A stretch of DNA of 24,432 bases. Source: Synechococcaceae bacterium WB8_1B_136. GTDB taxonomy: Bacteria > Cyanobacteriota > Cyanobacteriia > PCC-6307 > Cyanobiaceae. A program made the position numbers and the translations under genes. Location: NCBI GenBank assembly GCA_010029175.1, contig RGNC01000007.1, positions 1 to 24,432 on the forward strand. The letters run 5' to 3'. Under the pieces are notes generated by a model. The model did not search any database. It saw nothing but the letters and a program-made list of their open reading frames with translations, and had not been told where the DNA came from. Of this stretch, positions 1 to 8,354 are shown piece after piece (the stretch's first letter is position 1; every line of letters starts with the position of its first letter).

Positions 1-423
1 GGCCTCATCCAGCACCACGATGCCGTCGGAGCTGTCGGTAAGGCCCAGTTCCGCCAGGGAGCAGATCATGCCGCTGCTGGCCACCCCGCGCAGCTCGGCC
101 GGCTTGATGGAGAGGTCCACCGCCGGCAGGTAGGAGCCCACCGTGGCCACCGCCACGTGAATGCCAGCCCGCACATTCCTGGCACCGCAGACAATCTGCA
201 GCGGATCGGCGAAGCCGATCCGCACCGTGCAGACGCTCAGCTTGTCGGCATTGGGATGGGGAGCGCGGGCCTCGACATGGCCCACCACCACACCGGCGGC
301 TCGGGCGGCGAGATCCTCGATCTCCTCCACCTCGAAGCCGGACACCGAGAGCCGTTCAGCGAGTTCGGCGGCTGGCAGATCGCAGGCCACCAGCTCCCGA
401 AGCCATTGGAGCGAGACCCGCAT
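1..423 (-). CDS. pheT: Phenylalanine--tRNA ligase beta subunit, N-terminal part (3' end outside window)
   Basis: The beta chain of the tetrameric PheRS charges tRNA-Phe together with PheS. The visible 141 codons start at an ATG (complement of 421-423) and read MRVSLQWLRELV, the usual PheT opening. They continue into the EMAP/OB-type tRNA-binding domain, seen in HPNADKLSVC (about residues 57-66), IVCGARNV, and the following GVASSGMICSL segment with the conserved Gly-Met-hydrophobic-Cys-Ser. The frame is open to base 1, so the B3/B4, B5 and anticodon-binding domains lie to the left. It is divergent from rpmG with 150 bases between the start codons; I could not fix a promoter for it there. The N-terminal family match is clear. 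Confidence 0.95.
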   Translation of the reverse strand, partial: MRVSLQWLRELVACDLPAAELAERLSVSGFEVEEIEDLAARAAGVVVGHVEARAPHPNADKLSVCTVRIGFADPLQIVCGARNVRAGIHVAVATVGSYLPAVDLSIKPAELRGVASSGMICSLAELGLTDSSDGIVVLDEA

Positions 424-573
424 GAACCTGGCGATCAAGGAGCGCCGACTCTAAAGAGCCGGGTTGCGAAGGCTGCTGCATCCCCGGGCCGGCAGGCGTT
501 GGGGAGGGTGGCAGACGAGGGGGTATGGTTGACCACTGTCATCCCGCATCGCTCCAGCGGCGCAACGTCCTTT

Positions 574-768
574 ATGGCCAAGAACAAGGGCGTCCGGATC
601 GTGATCACTCTCGAGTGCACCGAATGCCGGTCCAACCCCGCCAAGCGGTCTCCTGGCGTGTCCCGTTACACGACTGAGAAGAACCGCCGCAACACCACTG
701 AACGGATTGAACTGAAGAAGTTCTGCCCGCACTGCAACAAGTCGACGGTTCACAAAGAGATCAAGTGA
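574..768 (+). CDS. rpmG: 50S ribosomal protein L33
   Basis: Small protein of the large ribosomal subunit, 64 residues. It begins MAKNKGVRIVITLECTEC and carries the paired CxxC motifs of the zinc-type L33 (CTEC at residues 15-18 and CPHC at 51-54), so it is the zinc-binding C+ form. The Asn-Arg-Arg-Asn-Thr stretch near residue 39 and the Lys-rich end are typical of the family. The frame extends upstream, but the family match begins only at the ATG at 574, so I use that start. No strong Shine-Dalgarno sequence is visible. It heads the rpmG-rpsR-rnb cluster, with 50 bases to rpsR. Confidence 0.96.
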   Translation: MAKNKGVRIVITLECTECRSNPAKRSPGVSRYTTEKNRRNTTERIELKKFCPHCNKSTVHKEIK

Positions 769-818
769 TCTCACCGGCGTGATCCCCGCCTTCTGCACAC
801 CTCCAACTCCGTTCAGTC

Positions 819-1040
819 ATGAGTAGTTCCTTCTTCAAGAAGCGCCTGTCGCCGATCAAGCCCGGCGACCCGATCGACTACAAAGATGTCGATCTGCTCA
901 AAAAGTTCATCACCGAGCGCGGCAAGATTCTGCCCCGCCGGCTCACTGGCCTCACGGCCAAGCAACAGCGCGATCTCACCAACGCCGTGAAGCGCGCCCG
1001 CATCGTTGCCCTGCTGCCCTTTGTGAACCCCGAGGGTTGA
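819..1040 (+). CDS. rpsR: 30S ribosomal protein S18
   Basis: Protein of the small-subunit platform, 73 residues, which binds next to S6 on 16S rRNA. The sequence shows the S18 core: [20 protein letters not shown] (about residues 19-38), then [20 protein letters not shown] and the [10 protein letters not shown] end. Length and termini match cyanobacterial and plastid S18. It lies 50 bases after rpmG and 17 bases before the RNase gene, so the three are probably co-transcribed. The L33-S18 pairing is common in cyanobacteria and plastids. Confidence 0.97.
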
Positions 1041-1057
1041 TCCCCTCCTGAAGCGCT

Positions 1058-3082
1058 TTGAATCCTGGCGATCTGGTTGGCGTTCATGCCCGTTCCGGGC
1101 CACGCCTCGCCGTGATCACCGGGATTCAGGGCTCCAAGGCTTCCCTGGCCATTGGTTTCGAGGCGCGACCGGAACGCTTGCCTCTGCGGGACATCGATGC
1201 GATAGCCCCCGGCAACGTTCACGAGGGCTGCCCCTCCATCGCCGCCGCTCCCTGGGTCCTCACACCTGAAGCCCTGCGCCAGGCGCAACCGTCTCGCCGC
1301 GACCTGGCTGCTGCCTGGCTGCTGTTGGAGGGCGATGAGCAATGGCTCAGCCTTGTGGCCCTGGTGGATCTGCTGACGAGCCAGGCCGATGCTCTGCATC
1401 TGGCCGCCAGCTGGTTGCTGCTCCAACAGCAGGATCTGTTCCGGTGCCGGCAGGGCCGCTACCAGCGCAGGCCGCTGACGGATCTGCGCAACCTGCGCCA
1501 TGAACGTCACGGCGAGGTGCTGCGGGAACGGGATCGACAGCAGTGGCGCCATTGGCTCAGGCAACGGCAACCGATTGAGCTCCAGCAGCTGAGCAGCGAA
1601 GCCAGGCAGCAGCTGGATGGATTGTTGCGGTTTGCCGCCGATCCGGAAGCTGCCCTGGCACCGGCATTGCGCCAGCTGTTGCAGGACGTGCACTGCCCGC
1701 CGCAGCTGGGGGACGTGCGCCGGCTGCTGGCGGATCTGGGCCAGTGGCAGCGCCACCAGCTGCGGTGCCTGGAGGGCACGGCCTGGTCGGCAGGATTCAG
1801 CGCCGAGCTGACCGCCGAGGCGGAACGCTTGGCCGCCGAGGCCCAGCTTCCCCAGCCCTCGGATGCCCAGCGGTTGGATCTGACCCACCAGCGCAGCGTC
1901 ACCATCGACGATGCCGACACCCGCGACGTCGACGACGGCCTGGCCCTGGAACGCTGCCCCGACGGAGGCCGCTGGATCTGGATCCACGTGGCGGATCCGG
2001 GGCGATTGGTGGCGCCCGATTCACCCCTGGATCTGGAGGCCCGTCGGCGTGCCAGCAGCCTCTACCTGGCCCAGGGCAACGTGCCGATGTTCCCCACTTG
2101 CCTCTCGGAGGGGGTGTTCAGCCTTCACCAGGGGCAGCGCTGCCCCAGCTTCAGCCTTGCGGTGCGCCTGGAGCAGTCCGGAGCCATCGCCGAGCGGCGG
2201 CTGCATCGCGCTTGGATCCGGCCCCTCTATCGGCTCAGCTACGAGGACGCCGACGAACTGATTGAGTATGCCCCGCCCCAGGATGACGACCTGGCGGAAC
2301 TGCATGGCCTGCTGGAGTGTCGCCGTCGCTGGCGGGTGGCCCAGGGCGCATTGTTGATGGACCAGCCGGAAGGGCGCTTCCGCCGCTGCGGCGAACAGGC
2401 GCAACTCGAGGTGGTGGAGCCCAGCCCGTCGCGGTTGATGGTGGCTGAAGCCATGATTCTGGCCGGCGCCGCCGTGGCGGACCTGGCCCGCGAAGCCAAT
2501 CTGCCCCTGCCCTTCCGCAGCCAGCCCAACAGTCCGTTGCCGGCGCCCACGGAACTGGAGGCCCTGGCCCCCGGGCCCGTGCGCCATGCCGCCCTGCGCA
2601 AGGGGCTGAGCCGCAGCAGCACCGGCACCACAGCTGCTCCCCACTTCAGCTTGGGGCTGGAGGCCTACGTGCAGGCCACCTCGCCAATCCGCCGCTACGG
2701 CGATCTGCTTACCCAGCGGCAGCTGGCGGCACTGCTGGAGCAGGGTGCACCCCTGAGTGCCGATCAACTCAGCGATCTGCTGGAGGAGCTGGAGCCGGCC
2801 CTGCGCCAGGGGATCCAGATCAGCCGCGAAGACCAGCGCCACTGGCAGCAGGTCTGGTTCTGCCACCACCGGAGCGAGCGGTGGGACGGACTGTTCCTGC
2901 GCTGGCTGCGGCCCCAGGATGGGTTGGCCCTGGTGCGGATCGAGGCCCTGGCCATGGACCTGGCCGTCGTGCTCCACGACGGCGGCCAGCCGGGCGAGGC
3001 GGTGGTGGTGCAGGTGAAGGAGAGCGACCCCGATGCCGATGTGCTGCGGCTGGTGGCCCAGCGCTCAGGCCATCAGCCGTGA
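1058..3082 (+). CDS. rnb: RNase II/R family 3'-5' exoribonuclease
   Basis: Processive 3'-5' hydrolytic exoribonuclease of the RNB family, acting in cytoplasmic RNA turnover. At 674 residues it is nearer RNase II than the longer RNase R. The catalytic RNB signature is intact: TIDDADTRDVDDGL places the metal-binding Asp at residues 284, 290, 292 and 293, with the 6-2-1 spacing of E. coli D201/D207/D209/D210. The late motif ATSPIRRYGDL (about 540-550) supplies the conserved Arg residues of the active site. A typical C-terminal S1 domain is weak or divergent. The TTG at 1058 is chosen because an in-frame stop lies at 1049-1051 and the product then opens MNPGDLVGV. Its last 18 bases overlap the convergent oxidoreductase gene. 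Confidence 0.93.
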   Translation: MNPGDLVGVHARSGPRLAVITGIQGSKASLAIGFEARPERLPLRDIDAIAPGNVHEGCPSIAAAPWVLTPEALRQAQPSRRDLAAAWLLLEGDEQWLSLVALVDLLTSQADALHLAASWLLLQQQDLFRCRQGRYQRRPLTDLRNLRHERHGEVLRERDRQQWRHWLRQRQPIELQQLSSEARQQLDGLLRFAADPEAALAPALRQLLQDVHCPPQLGDVRRLLADLGQWQRHQLRCLEGTAWSAGFSAELTAEAERLAAEAQLPQPSDAQRLDLTHQRSVTIDDADTRDVDDGLALERCPDGGRWIWIHVADPGRLVAPDSPLDLEARRRASSLYLAQGNVPMFPTCLSEGVFSLHQGQRCPSFSLAVRLEQSGAIAERRLHRAWIRPLYRLSYEDADELIEYAPPQDDDLAELHGLLECRRRWRVAQGALLMDQPEGRFRRCGEQAQLEVVEPSPSRLMVAEAMILAGAAVADLAREANLPLPFRSQPNSPLPAPTELEALAPGPVRHAALRKGLSRSSTGTTAAPHFSLGLEAYVQATSPIRRYGDLLTQRQLAALLEQGAPLSADQLSDLLEELEPALRQGIQISREDQRHWQQVWFCHHRSERWDGLFLRWLRPQDGLALVRIEALAMDLAVVLHDGGQPGEAVVVQVKESDPDADVLRLVAQRSGHQP

Positions 3083-4864
3083 CACCCGCAGCCAGGGTCC
3101 CCAGGGGTTGCAACAGCCGATCACCTGCACCGCCCTGGGCCGATCCAGGCCCTCCAGCCAGTGGTGGAGCTGTGGCTCCAGCGTGATCAGCGGCCAGAGC
3201 TGCTCTGCTGTGGCCAGCTGGTAGCCCCCCTGGCCATCGACCATCAGCTCACCACGGAACAGGCGCTCATGGGGCTCCGCTGGCGGTTGGTGCTCCCGCA
3301 GCCCCGCCAGATGGCCGCCCGTGCTGAGCTGAGCTGGATCATCGAGCACAGCCCGCTGCCGCTCCGCCCACTGGGGATGGTGCCAGGGGGTGTCCCACAG
3401 GGGCACCGGGCCTGCCGGGGCATGGCCATCACGGATCAGGAGCTCCTGCAACGCCCGCACTGGCAGCTCAGCGGCCAGCAGGCCCCGGGCCAGGGCCAGG
3501 GCGGCGGCGGCCCCGGCGGCCTGGCCCAGATTGAAGATCAAGGGTTGAAGACGGGTGGCGCCGTTGGCCATGTGGCTGGTGCTGAAGCCCTTGTCGGCGG
3601 CCAGCAGGTTCTCGACGTCTTGGCTCACCAGGGCGCCGTAGGGAATGGCGAAGGGTGTGCCGCTCCAGCGGCCTCCCCAGCGGCAGCTCTTGGGGGCCAG
3701 GGGCCAATCGGGGCCGGGGTAGTGGTGATCATTGGCGTAGTTGCCCACAGCAATGGAGGTGATCCGGCCCTCGCCATCCATGGGCAAGGCTGCGATCGAG
3801 GCGCCGGGTGCCTGCGGTAGCAGGTGCTGCTCCAGCAGCAGCTGCTGACCCACCAGCCTTCGGCCTTCTCGCCAGTAGGGCATCAAGGCCAGGGCCTCCG
3901 CTCCCGCCAGGGCACCGCTGGCGGCGGCGCCGGGATCGGGGAAGCAGGCGGCCCGCTGCAGCCAGCCACCGCTGGCCTCCTCCAGGGCCGCGGCAAACCG
4001 CAGGCTGTGGCCGCGCATCTCCCCGTAGAGCTCAGCGCGCAGGCTGGGGTGCTCCGCAAATCCGCGCAGCAGCTCCCCGTGCCAGTCGTTGCCGTGCAGG
4101 GGCCAGTTGAGCATCACCAATCCGCCCGGCAGCCGCCCGTAGCTGATGGTGCGCTCGAGCCCGAAGCGCTCCACCGCCCCGGTGAAGGGCGGAGGCAGTG
4201 AAGGGGCGGCATCGGGCCCTTGGGCAGGGGGATCGCCCTGGAGTTGCCCCATCACCACCCAGGTGGGCGATTGCAACGGCTGGCGCTGAAAGAACGGATC
4301 GCTGCGCAGCGCCTTCGCGCTGGGAGCACTGGGCTCCTGCCACTGCTCCTGGGCCTCCCAACCCAGGCGATAGGGGGCCTGCGCCAGAGGGAAGCAGTCA
4401 CCCCGGTCGCTGCCATCGATCAGGATCTGCAGACCAATGGACAACAGCTCACCCCGATGCTCCACGCGGAGCCCGGTGAGGCGACGGCCGCTCCGCTCCA
4501 CCGCCTCCAGCCGCACCCCCGGCCACCAGCGCAGCCGCGGCTCGGCGGCCACCCACTCGCGCAGGATCCGCTCCGCTGTGGACGGGCGATAGCCGAAGCA
4601 ACTCACCCAGTTGTGGTCGACACCCTCGGGTTCCCGCCGCTGCAGCTCCCGCAGGAAGGCACCCCACAATCCCGACTGCCAAGGCGTGAGCTCATTGCCA
4701 TCGGGGGCACAGACGCCGGCAGCACTCACCATGCCCCCCAGCCAGGGGCCAGGGGTGAGCAGCAGGGTGGCGGCGCCCCCGCGGGCCGCCTGGAGTGCGG
4801 CTGCCACGCCACCGGTGCCACCCCCCCAAACCACCACCTGGGCCTGCTCGCTGGGGTTCGACAT
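3065..4864 (-). CDS. FAD-dependent oxidoreductase (FAD_oxidored family)
   Basis: Probable flavoprotein of 599 residues; substrate unknown. The N terminus holds a dinucleotide-binding beta-alpha-beta fold with VVWGGGTGGVAAALQAARGG (residues 11-30), followed by a WLGGMVSAAGVC segment. Near the C terminus are the family hallmarks DVENLLAADKGFSTSHMANG, ATRLQPLIFNLGQAAG and AAALALARG, which close the FAD site. This arrangement fits the PF12831-type oxidoreductases. I see no signal peptide, iron-sulfur cluster motif or membrane segment. The ATG at 4864 gives MSNPSEQAQVVVWGG. The gene converges on rnb, sharing 18 bases, and is divergent from metG with 64 bases between the starts, so the two may share a control region. 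The context gives no pathway. Confidence 0.85.
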   Translation of the reverse strand: MSNPSEQAQVVVWGGGTGGVAAALQAARGGAATLLLTPGPWLGGMVSAAGVCAPDGNELTPWQSGLWGAFLRELQRREPEGVDHNWVSCFGYRPSTAERILREWVAAEPRLRWWPGVRLEAVERSGRRLTGLRVEHRGELLSIGLQILIDGSDRGDCFPLAQAPYRLGWEAQEQWQEPSAPSAKALRSDPFFQRQPLQSPTWVVMGQLQGDPPAQGPDAAPSLPPPFTGAVERFGLERTISYGRLPGGLVMLNWPLHGNDWHGELLRGFAEHPSLRAELYGEMRGHSLRFAAALEEASGGWLQRAACFPDPGAAASGALAGAEALALMPYWREGRRLVGQQLLLEQHLLPQAPGASIAALPMDGEGRITSIAVGNYANDHHYPGPDWPLAPKSCRWGGRWSGTPFAIPYGALVSQDVENLLAADKGFSTSHMANGATRLQPLIFNLGQAAGAAAALALARGLLAAELPVRALQELLIRDGHAPAGPVPLWDTPWHHPQWAERQRAVLDDPAQLSTGGHLAGLREHQPPAEPHERLFRGELMVDGQGGYQLATAEQLWPLITLEPQLHHWLEGLDRPRAVQVIGCCNPWGPWLRVSRLMA

Positions 4865-4928
4865 CGGAGCCCTTGGATCGCTGGTGGGGCCCAGGCTGCC
4901 AGAGCCGGCCCTGCGTAGGATCCCGCCG

Positions 4929-6518
4929 ATGACCTACACCCTCACCACCCCCCTTTACTACGTCAACGACAAGCCCCATCTGGGCAGTGCGTACACGACG
5001 CTGGCCTGCGATGCCCTCGCCCGCTACCAGCGCCTGAAGGGGCAGACGGTGCTGTTCATCACCGGCTGTGATGAACACGGCCAGAAGATTCAACGCACGG
5101 CCGAGGCCGCCGGTCTCTCACCCCAGGCCCACTGCGATGCCGTCAGCGAGCAGTATCGCCAGCTGTGGCAGAGCTGGCAGATCAGCAACGACCGCCTGAT
5201 CCGCACCACCGATCCCCGCCATCGCCACATTGTTGAGCAGTTCTTCGCGCGGGTGGAGGCCAATGGCGACATCGTGGAAGGGCGGCAGCAGGGCTGGTAC
5301 TGCGTGGCCTGCGAGGAATTCAAGGACGATCCCCATGAGGCCCAGGATCCTGAATGCCCCATCCACCGCAGACCCCTGGAATGGCGCGATGAACTGAATC
5401 TCTTTTTCCGCCTCTCGCGCTACCAGCAAGCCATCGAGGCGCTGATCGCGCGGGAGGGTTTCATCCAGCCGGCCAGTCGGCGCCGCGAGGTGGAGAACTT
5501 CGTGAAGCAGGGTCTGCGCGACTTCTCCATCTCCCGCATCAACCTGCCCTGGGGGATACCGGTGCCAGGCCATGAGGGTCACACGTTTTACGTGTGGTTT
5601 GATGCACTGCTGGGTTACCTCACCGCCCTGCTGGAGCCGGGAGAGGAGGCGGATCTGGACACGGCCATCACTCGAGGCTGGCCGGCTGCGGTGCATGTGA
5701 TCGGCAAGGACATCCTGCGCTTTCACGCCGTCTACTGGCCGGCCATGCTTCTCTCGGCCGGATTGGATCTGCCCCAGCAGGTGTTTGGTCACGGTTTTCT
5801 CACCCGCGAGGGCCAGAAGATGGGCAAATCCCTCGGCAATGTGCTCGATCCGGCTGAGCTGCTGCAGCGCTGCGGCCGGGATGCGGTGCGCTGGTATCTG
5901 CTGCGCGACATCCCCTTCGGCGATGACGGCGACTTCCAACAACAGCGCTTCATTGATCTGGTGAACAACGACCTCGCCAACACCATCGGCAATCTGCTCA
6001 ACCGCACCAGCTCCATGGCACGGCGCTGGTTCTCGGAGGCGGTGCCCCCCGCAGGGACAGCAGCAGGAACCGAACACCCGCTGGCCCAGGCCGCCGAGGG
6101 CGCCCGCCAGCAGGCCTTGGAGGGGCTGGACGGCCTCGATTTCCGCAGCGCTGCCGAGGCCGCCCTGCAGCTGGCCATCAGCGCCAACGGCTACCTCAAC
6201 GACCAGGCCCCCTGGAGCAAGATGAAACAGCCGGACAGTTGCGAGCAGGTGGCCGCAGACCTCTACGCCGTGCTGGAGGCCGCCCGGATTGTGGCTCTGC
6301 TGCTTGCTCCGCTGCTGCCGGATCTCAGCGGGCGGATGCTGACGCAGCTGGGCCAACCGGTTCCTTGCTCCACGGCGGCCTCGGCTGAGGCGCAGCCAGC
6401 CGCGCCAGCAGCCCTGCCCTGGCTGGAGCGCCTGGCGTGGGGTGGCCTGGAGGCGGGTGCTGCCCTGCCTGAACCCTCGCCGGTGATGGCCCGGCTGGAG
6501 CTGGATTCGCCCCTGTGA
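4929..6518 (+). CDS. metG: Methionine--tRNA ligase
   Basis: Class I cytoplasmic synthetase of 529 residues that charges tRNA-Met. The HIGH-type signature is PHLGSAY (HLGS at 17-20), followed by FITGCDEHGQKIQRTA. The KMSKS loop is KMGKS at 297-301. A single zinc knuckle is formed by C125-x2-C128 and C143-x2-H146, with His in the fourth position. There is no C-terminal EMAP-type tRNA-binding domain, as in other short MetRS forms. The ATG at 4929 is used because the family match begins at MTYTLTTPLYYVND; upstream in-frame codons do not match. The stop codon overlaps the GTG start of the LptC-like gene by 4 bases, suggesting translational coupling. A tRNA with anticodon CAU lies about 6 kb downstream. 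Confidence 0.96.
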   Translation: MTYTLTTPLYYVNDKPHLGSAYTTLACDALARYQRLKGQTVLFITGCDEHGQKIQRTAEAAGLSPQAHCDAVSEQYRQLWQSWQISNDRLIRTTDPRHRHIVEQFFARVEANGDIVEGRQQGWYCVACEEFKDDPHEAQDPECPIHRRPLEWRDELNLFFRLSRYQQAIEALIAREGFIQPASRRREVENFVKQGLRDFSISRINLPWGIPVPGHEGHTFYVWFDALLGYLTALLEPGEEADLDTAITRGWPAAVHVIGKDILRFHAVYWPAMLLSAGLDLPQQVFGHGFLTREGQKMGKSLGNVLDPAELLQRCGRDAVRWYLLRDIPFGDDGDFQQQRFIDLVNNDLANTIGNLLNRTSSMARRWFSEAVPPAGTAAGTEHPLAQAAEGARQQALEGLDGLDFRSAAEAALQLAISANGYLNDQAPWSKMKQPDSCEQVAADLYAVLEAARIVALLLAPLLPDLSGRMLTQLGQPVPCSTAASAEAQPAAPAALPWLERLAWGGLEAGAALPEPSPVMARLELDSPL

Positions 6519-7675
6519 AACGCCGCGCCCTGATGCAGGCAGCGCTGCTGGTGCTGCTGCTTCCGGCCTGCGCCCAGCAGGCGAGCGTCAAGCCGCCACC
6601 GGAGCCGTTTGTGTTCCGCGCCCTCGACCTGCGCCAGCAGGACACGGCGGGACGACCGGCCTGGGAACTCACCAGTCCTGAAGCGCGCTACGACATCACC
6701 CGACGAGTGGCCCAGGCCCGCCAACCCCGTGGTGTGATCTACCTGCAGGGCAAGCCCCGCTACCGCATCTCCGCCCGCAGTGGCACCGTGATCGGGGATG
6801 GCCAGGCGGTTCAGCTGGAAGGGGAGGTGAGCATCACCCTCCTGGGCAAGGATCCCGTTCACGTGAGGGGCGATCTGGTGCGCTGGCTGCCCCGCCAGAA
6901 CCTGATGTTGATTGATCGGAGGCCTGTGGCCACCGACCGCAGCACCCGGCTCAGGGCGCGCACGGCTCGCTTTTTGATCGCCGACGACCGCATCGAGCTG
7001 CGGGGCACCGCAACGCTGGACCACTGGGATGGCGCTGCCGGTGGACCACCACCCCTCAGCATCTCCACCGCTTCGGTGGACTGGAAGCCCAACAACGGCG
7101 CTCTGCAGGCGCCCCGGGCCGTGCAGGGGCAACGGCGCAGGGGCACGGCCCTGGATCAGACCCTCACGGCCAGCGGCCTGCAGGGAAATTTGCGGGAGGG
7201 CTTTGTGGATCTGCTGGCCCCTGTGCAGGTGCTGGACGGGGGCCGGCAGGGCTTGCTCAAGGCTGATCGCACCCGCTGGGCCATCAACGATCAGATGCTG
7301 AGCAGCGGCAGCCCCTTCACCGGTCAGGTCAAGCGCTTGAAGGCTCAGGGGGCTCGGTTTGTGATCGATCTGCGCCAGTCGACGCTGCTGGTGCCCCAGG
7401 CCTGTGCCCTGCAACAGCCCGATGAGACCCTCAACGCCGAGCGCTGCCTGTGGCATTGGCCCAGTGGTCGTTTTGATGCCTCGGGAGATGTGGTGCTGAG
7501 GCGGCAGACCTACAAGCAGGTGACCCGGGCCAGCGTCCTGCAGGGACAGATCGGCAAGGACGGCACGGCCACCTTCACGGCACCGGGCACCAGGGTGTTG
7601 TCCCGTTTCACCCTTCCGAGGGGGGAACAGAGCTCGGGGCCAAGCCGTTCAGCAGCGCCTCCAGTGACGTTCTGA
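6515..7675 (+). CDS. lptC: LptC-like LPS-export periplasmic lipoprotein
   Basis: Probable LptC-type protein of 386 residues, which would pass lipopolysaccharide from the LptBFG transporter to the periplasmic LptA/OstA bridge. A lipoprotein signal is present: MKRR, a hydrophobic stretch, and the lipobox L16-P17-A18-C19. The rest is beta-strand rich with no further membrane segments, and the strand pattern from about residue 45 to 200 (AWELTSPEARYDI, VQLEGEVSITL, LRARTARFLI, IELRGTATLDHW) looks like the LptC/OstA fold. It is about twice the length of E. coli LptC; long LptC proteins occur in cyanobacteria. The start is a GTG inside the metG stop (GTGA overlap). The 3' end overlaps the convergent ccb gene by 68 bases. 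The family call rests on fold-type features and is good but not certain. Confidence 0.8.
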   Translation: MKRRALMQAALLVLLLPACAQQASVKPPPEPFVFRALDLRQQDTAGRPAWELTSPEARYDITRRVAQARQPRGVIYLQGKPRYRISARSGTVIGDGQAVQLEGEVSITLLGKDPVHVRGDLVRWLPRQNLMLIDRRPVATDRSTRLRARTARFLIADDRIELRGTATLDHWDGAAGGPPPLSISTASVDWKPNNGALQAPRAVQGQRRRGTALDQTLTASGLQGNLREGFVDLLAPVQVLDGGRQGLLKADRTRWAINDQMLSSGSPFTGQVKRLKAQGARFVIDLRQSTLLVPQACALQQPDETLNAERCLWHWPSGRFDASGDVVLRRQTYKQVTRASVLQGQIGKDGTATFTAPGTRVLSRFTLPRGEQSSGPSRSAAPPVTF

Positions 7676-8270
7676 GTTTCTGCGCCCAACCCTCCACCCA
7701 GGCCTCATCACTGCGGCTGAAGCAGCGTGGCGACCACCCCCCCACCAGCAGCAGACCCTCGCTGCCGATGGGTTGCACGATCACAGCCGGTGTGCCTGGC
7801 GGCAGCCCGGTGAACTCAGCCCGGCCCGGATACAGCGCCAGATTCACCAGGGAAACGGCCTTGCCGGTGCTCAGGGCCCGGGCACTGATGGCACCAGGGT
7901 GAAACACCGAATCCGCCAGCACGCCTCGGCGCAGCAGGGTGTGGCCTTGCCAGCACAGCAGCACGGTGGCAGCGGGTGTGGCGGTGAGCAGCATCTGGCT
8001 GCCCCAGGCAAGCTCCTGCCGCAGGGCATCCGGCAGTCCATCCACCAGATCCAGGGCCTGACGGCCGCTGAGCGCAACACGCTCCGGGGCCACGGGGACG
8101 GCACGGGTCCAGAGGATCGCCACCAGCATCAGGCCCACCGCCAGCAAGCTGGCCAGGACGCCAGCCCGTTCCAGGGAGGGCGTCAGCTCCGGAGCGGTCA
8201 GCTGGTTGAACAGGCAGAGCAGCAACCCGAGCACCCCAGCCGCCAGGCACAGTTGCGCCGCCCGCCCCAT
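7608..8270 (-). CDS. Cofactor assembly of complex C subunit B (CCB2/CCB4-like)
   Basis: Homologue of the CCB2/CCB4 proteins, which take part in covalent attachment of the c-prime heme of cytochrome b6 at the stromal/cytoplasmic face of the thylakoid. The product has 220 residues. Two adjacent membrane segments lie at about 6-22 and 37-54, followed by a soluble domain. GLLLVGGWSPRCFSRSDEAW and the WAQKLRTSLEALL end are features I associate with the family. The ATG at 8270 is chosen because the membrane segments follow immediately; the frame is open further upstream but gives non-family sequence and would cross the divergent psb32-like start. The 3' end overlaps the lptC-like gene by 68 bases, a long tail-to-tail overlap. 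The partner paralogue is not in this window. Confidence 0.8.
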   Translation of the reverse strand: MGRAAQLCLAAGVLGLLLCLFNQLTAPELTPSLERAGVLASLLAVGLMLVAILWTRAVPVAPERVALSGRQALDLVDGLPDALRQELAWGSQMLLTATPAATVLLCWQGHTLLRRGVLADSVFHPGAISARALSTGKAVSLVNLALYPGRAEFTGLPPGTPAVIVQPIGSEGLLLVGGWSPRCFSRSDEAWVEGWAQKLRTSLEALLNGLAPSSVPPSEG

Positions 8271-8291
8271 CGCCGCCCCTGTGGATCGCTG

Positions 8292-8320
8292 TTGACACGT
8301 TCTCACAGCTGTTGGATCAC
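8292..8320 (+). promoter_or_regulatory. Candidate promoter of the psb32-like gene
   Basis: A perfect TTGACA -35 hexamer at 8292-8297 is followed 17 bases later by GATCAC (8315-8320), a poor -10 match (3 of 6). It lies in the 84-base divergent gap between the ccb-like and TPM genes, 35 bases ahead of the ATG at 8355. The -35 is convincing; the -10 assignment is weak. Confidence 0.4.
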
Positions 8321-8354
8321 ACAGGCCGGCGGATGCGGGGCAAACTGGTGCCAG

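Noticed and set aside
529..534. TTGACC as a -35 element for rpmG
   Set aside because: No acceptable -10 hexamer lies 16-18 bases downstream, and the spacing to the ATG at 574 is short.
878..1987. Long minus-strand open frame opposite rpsR and the RNase gene
   Set aside because: No recognisable motif, Gln/Leu-rich composition, and full overlap with strongly supported plus-strand genes.
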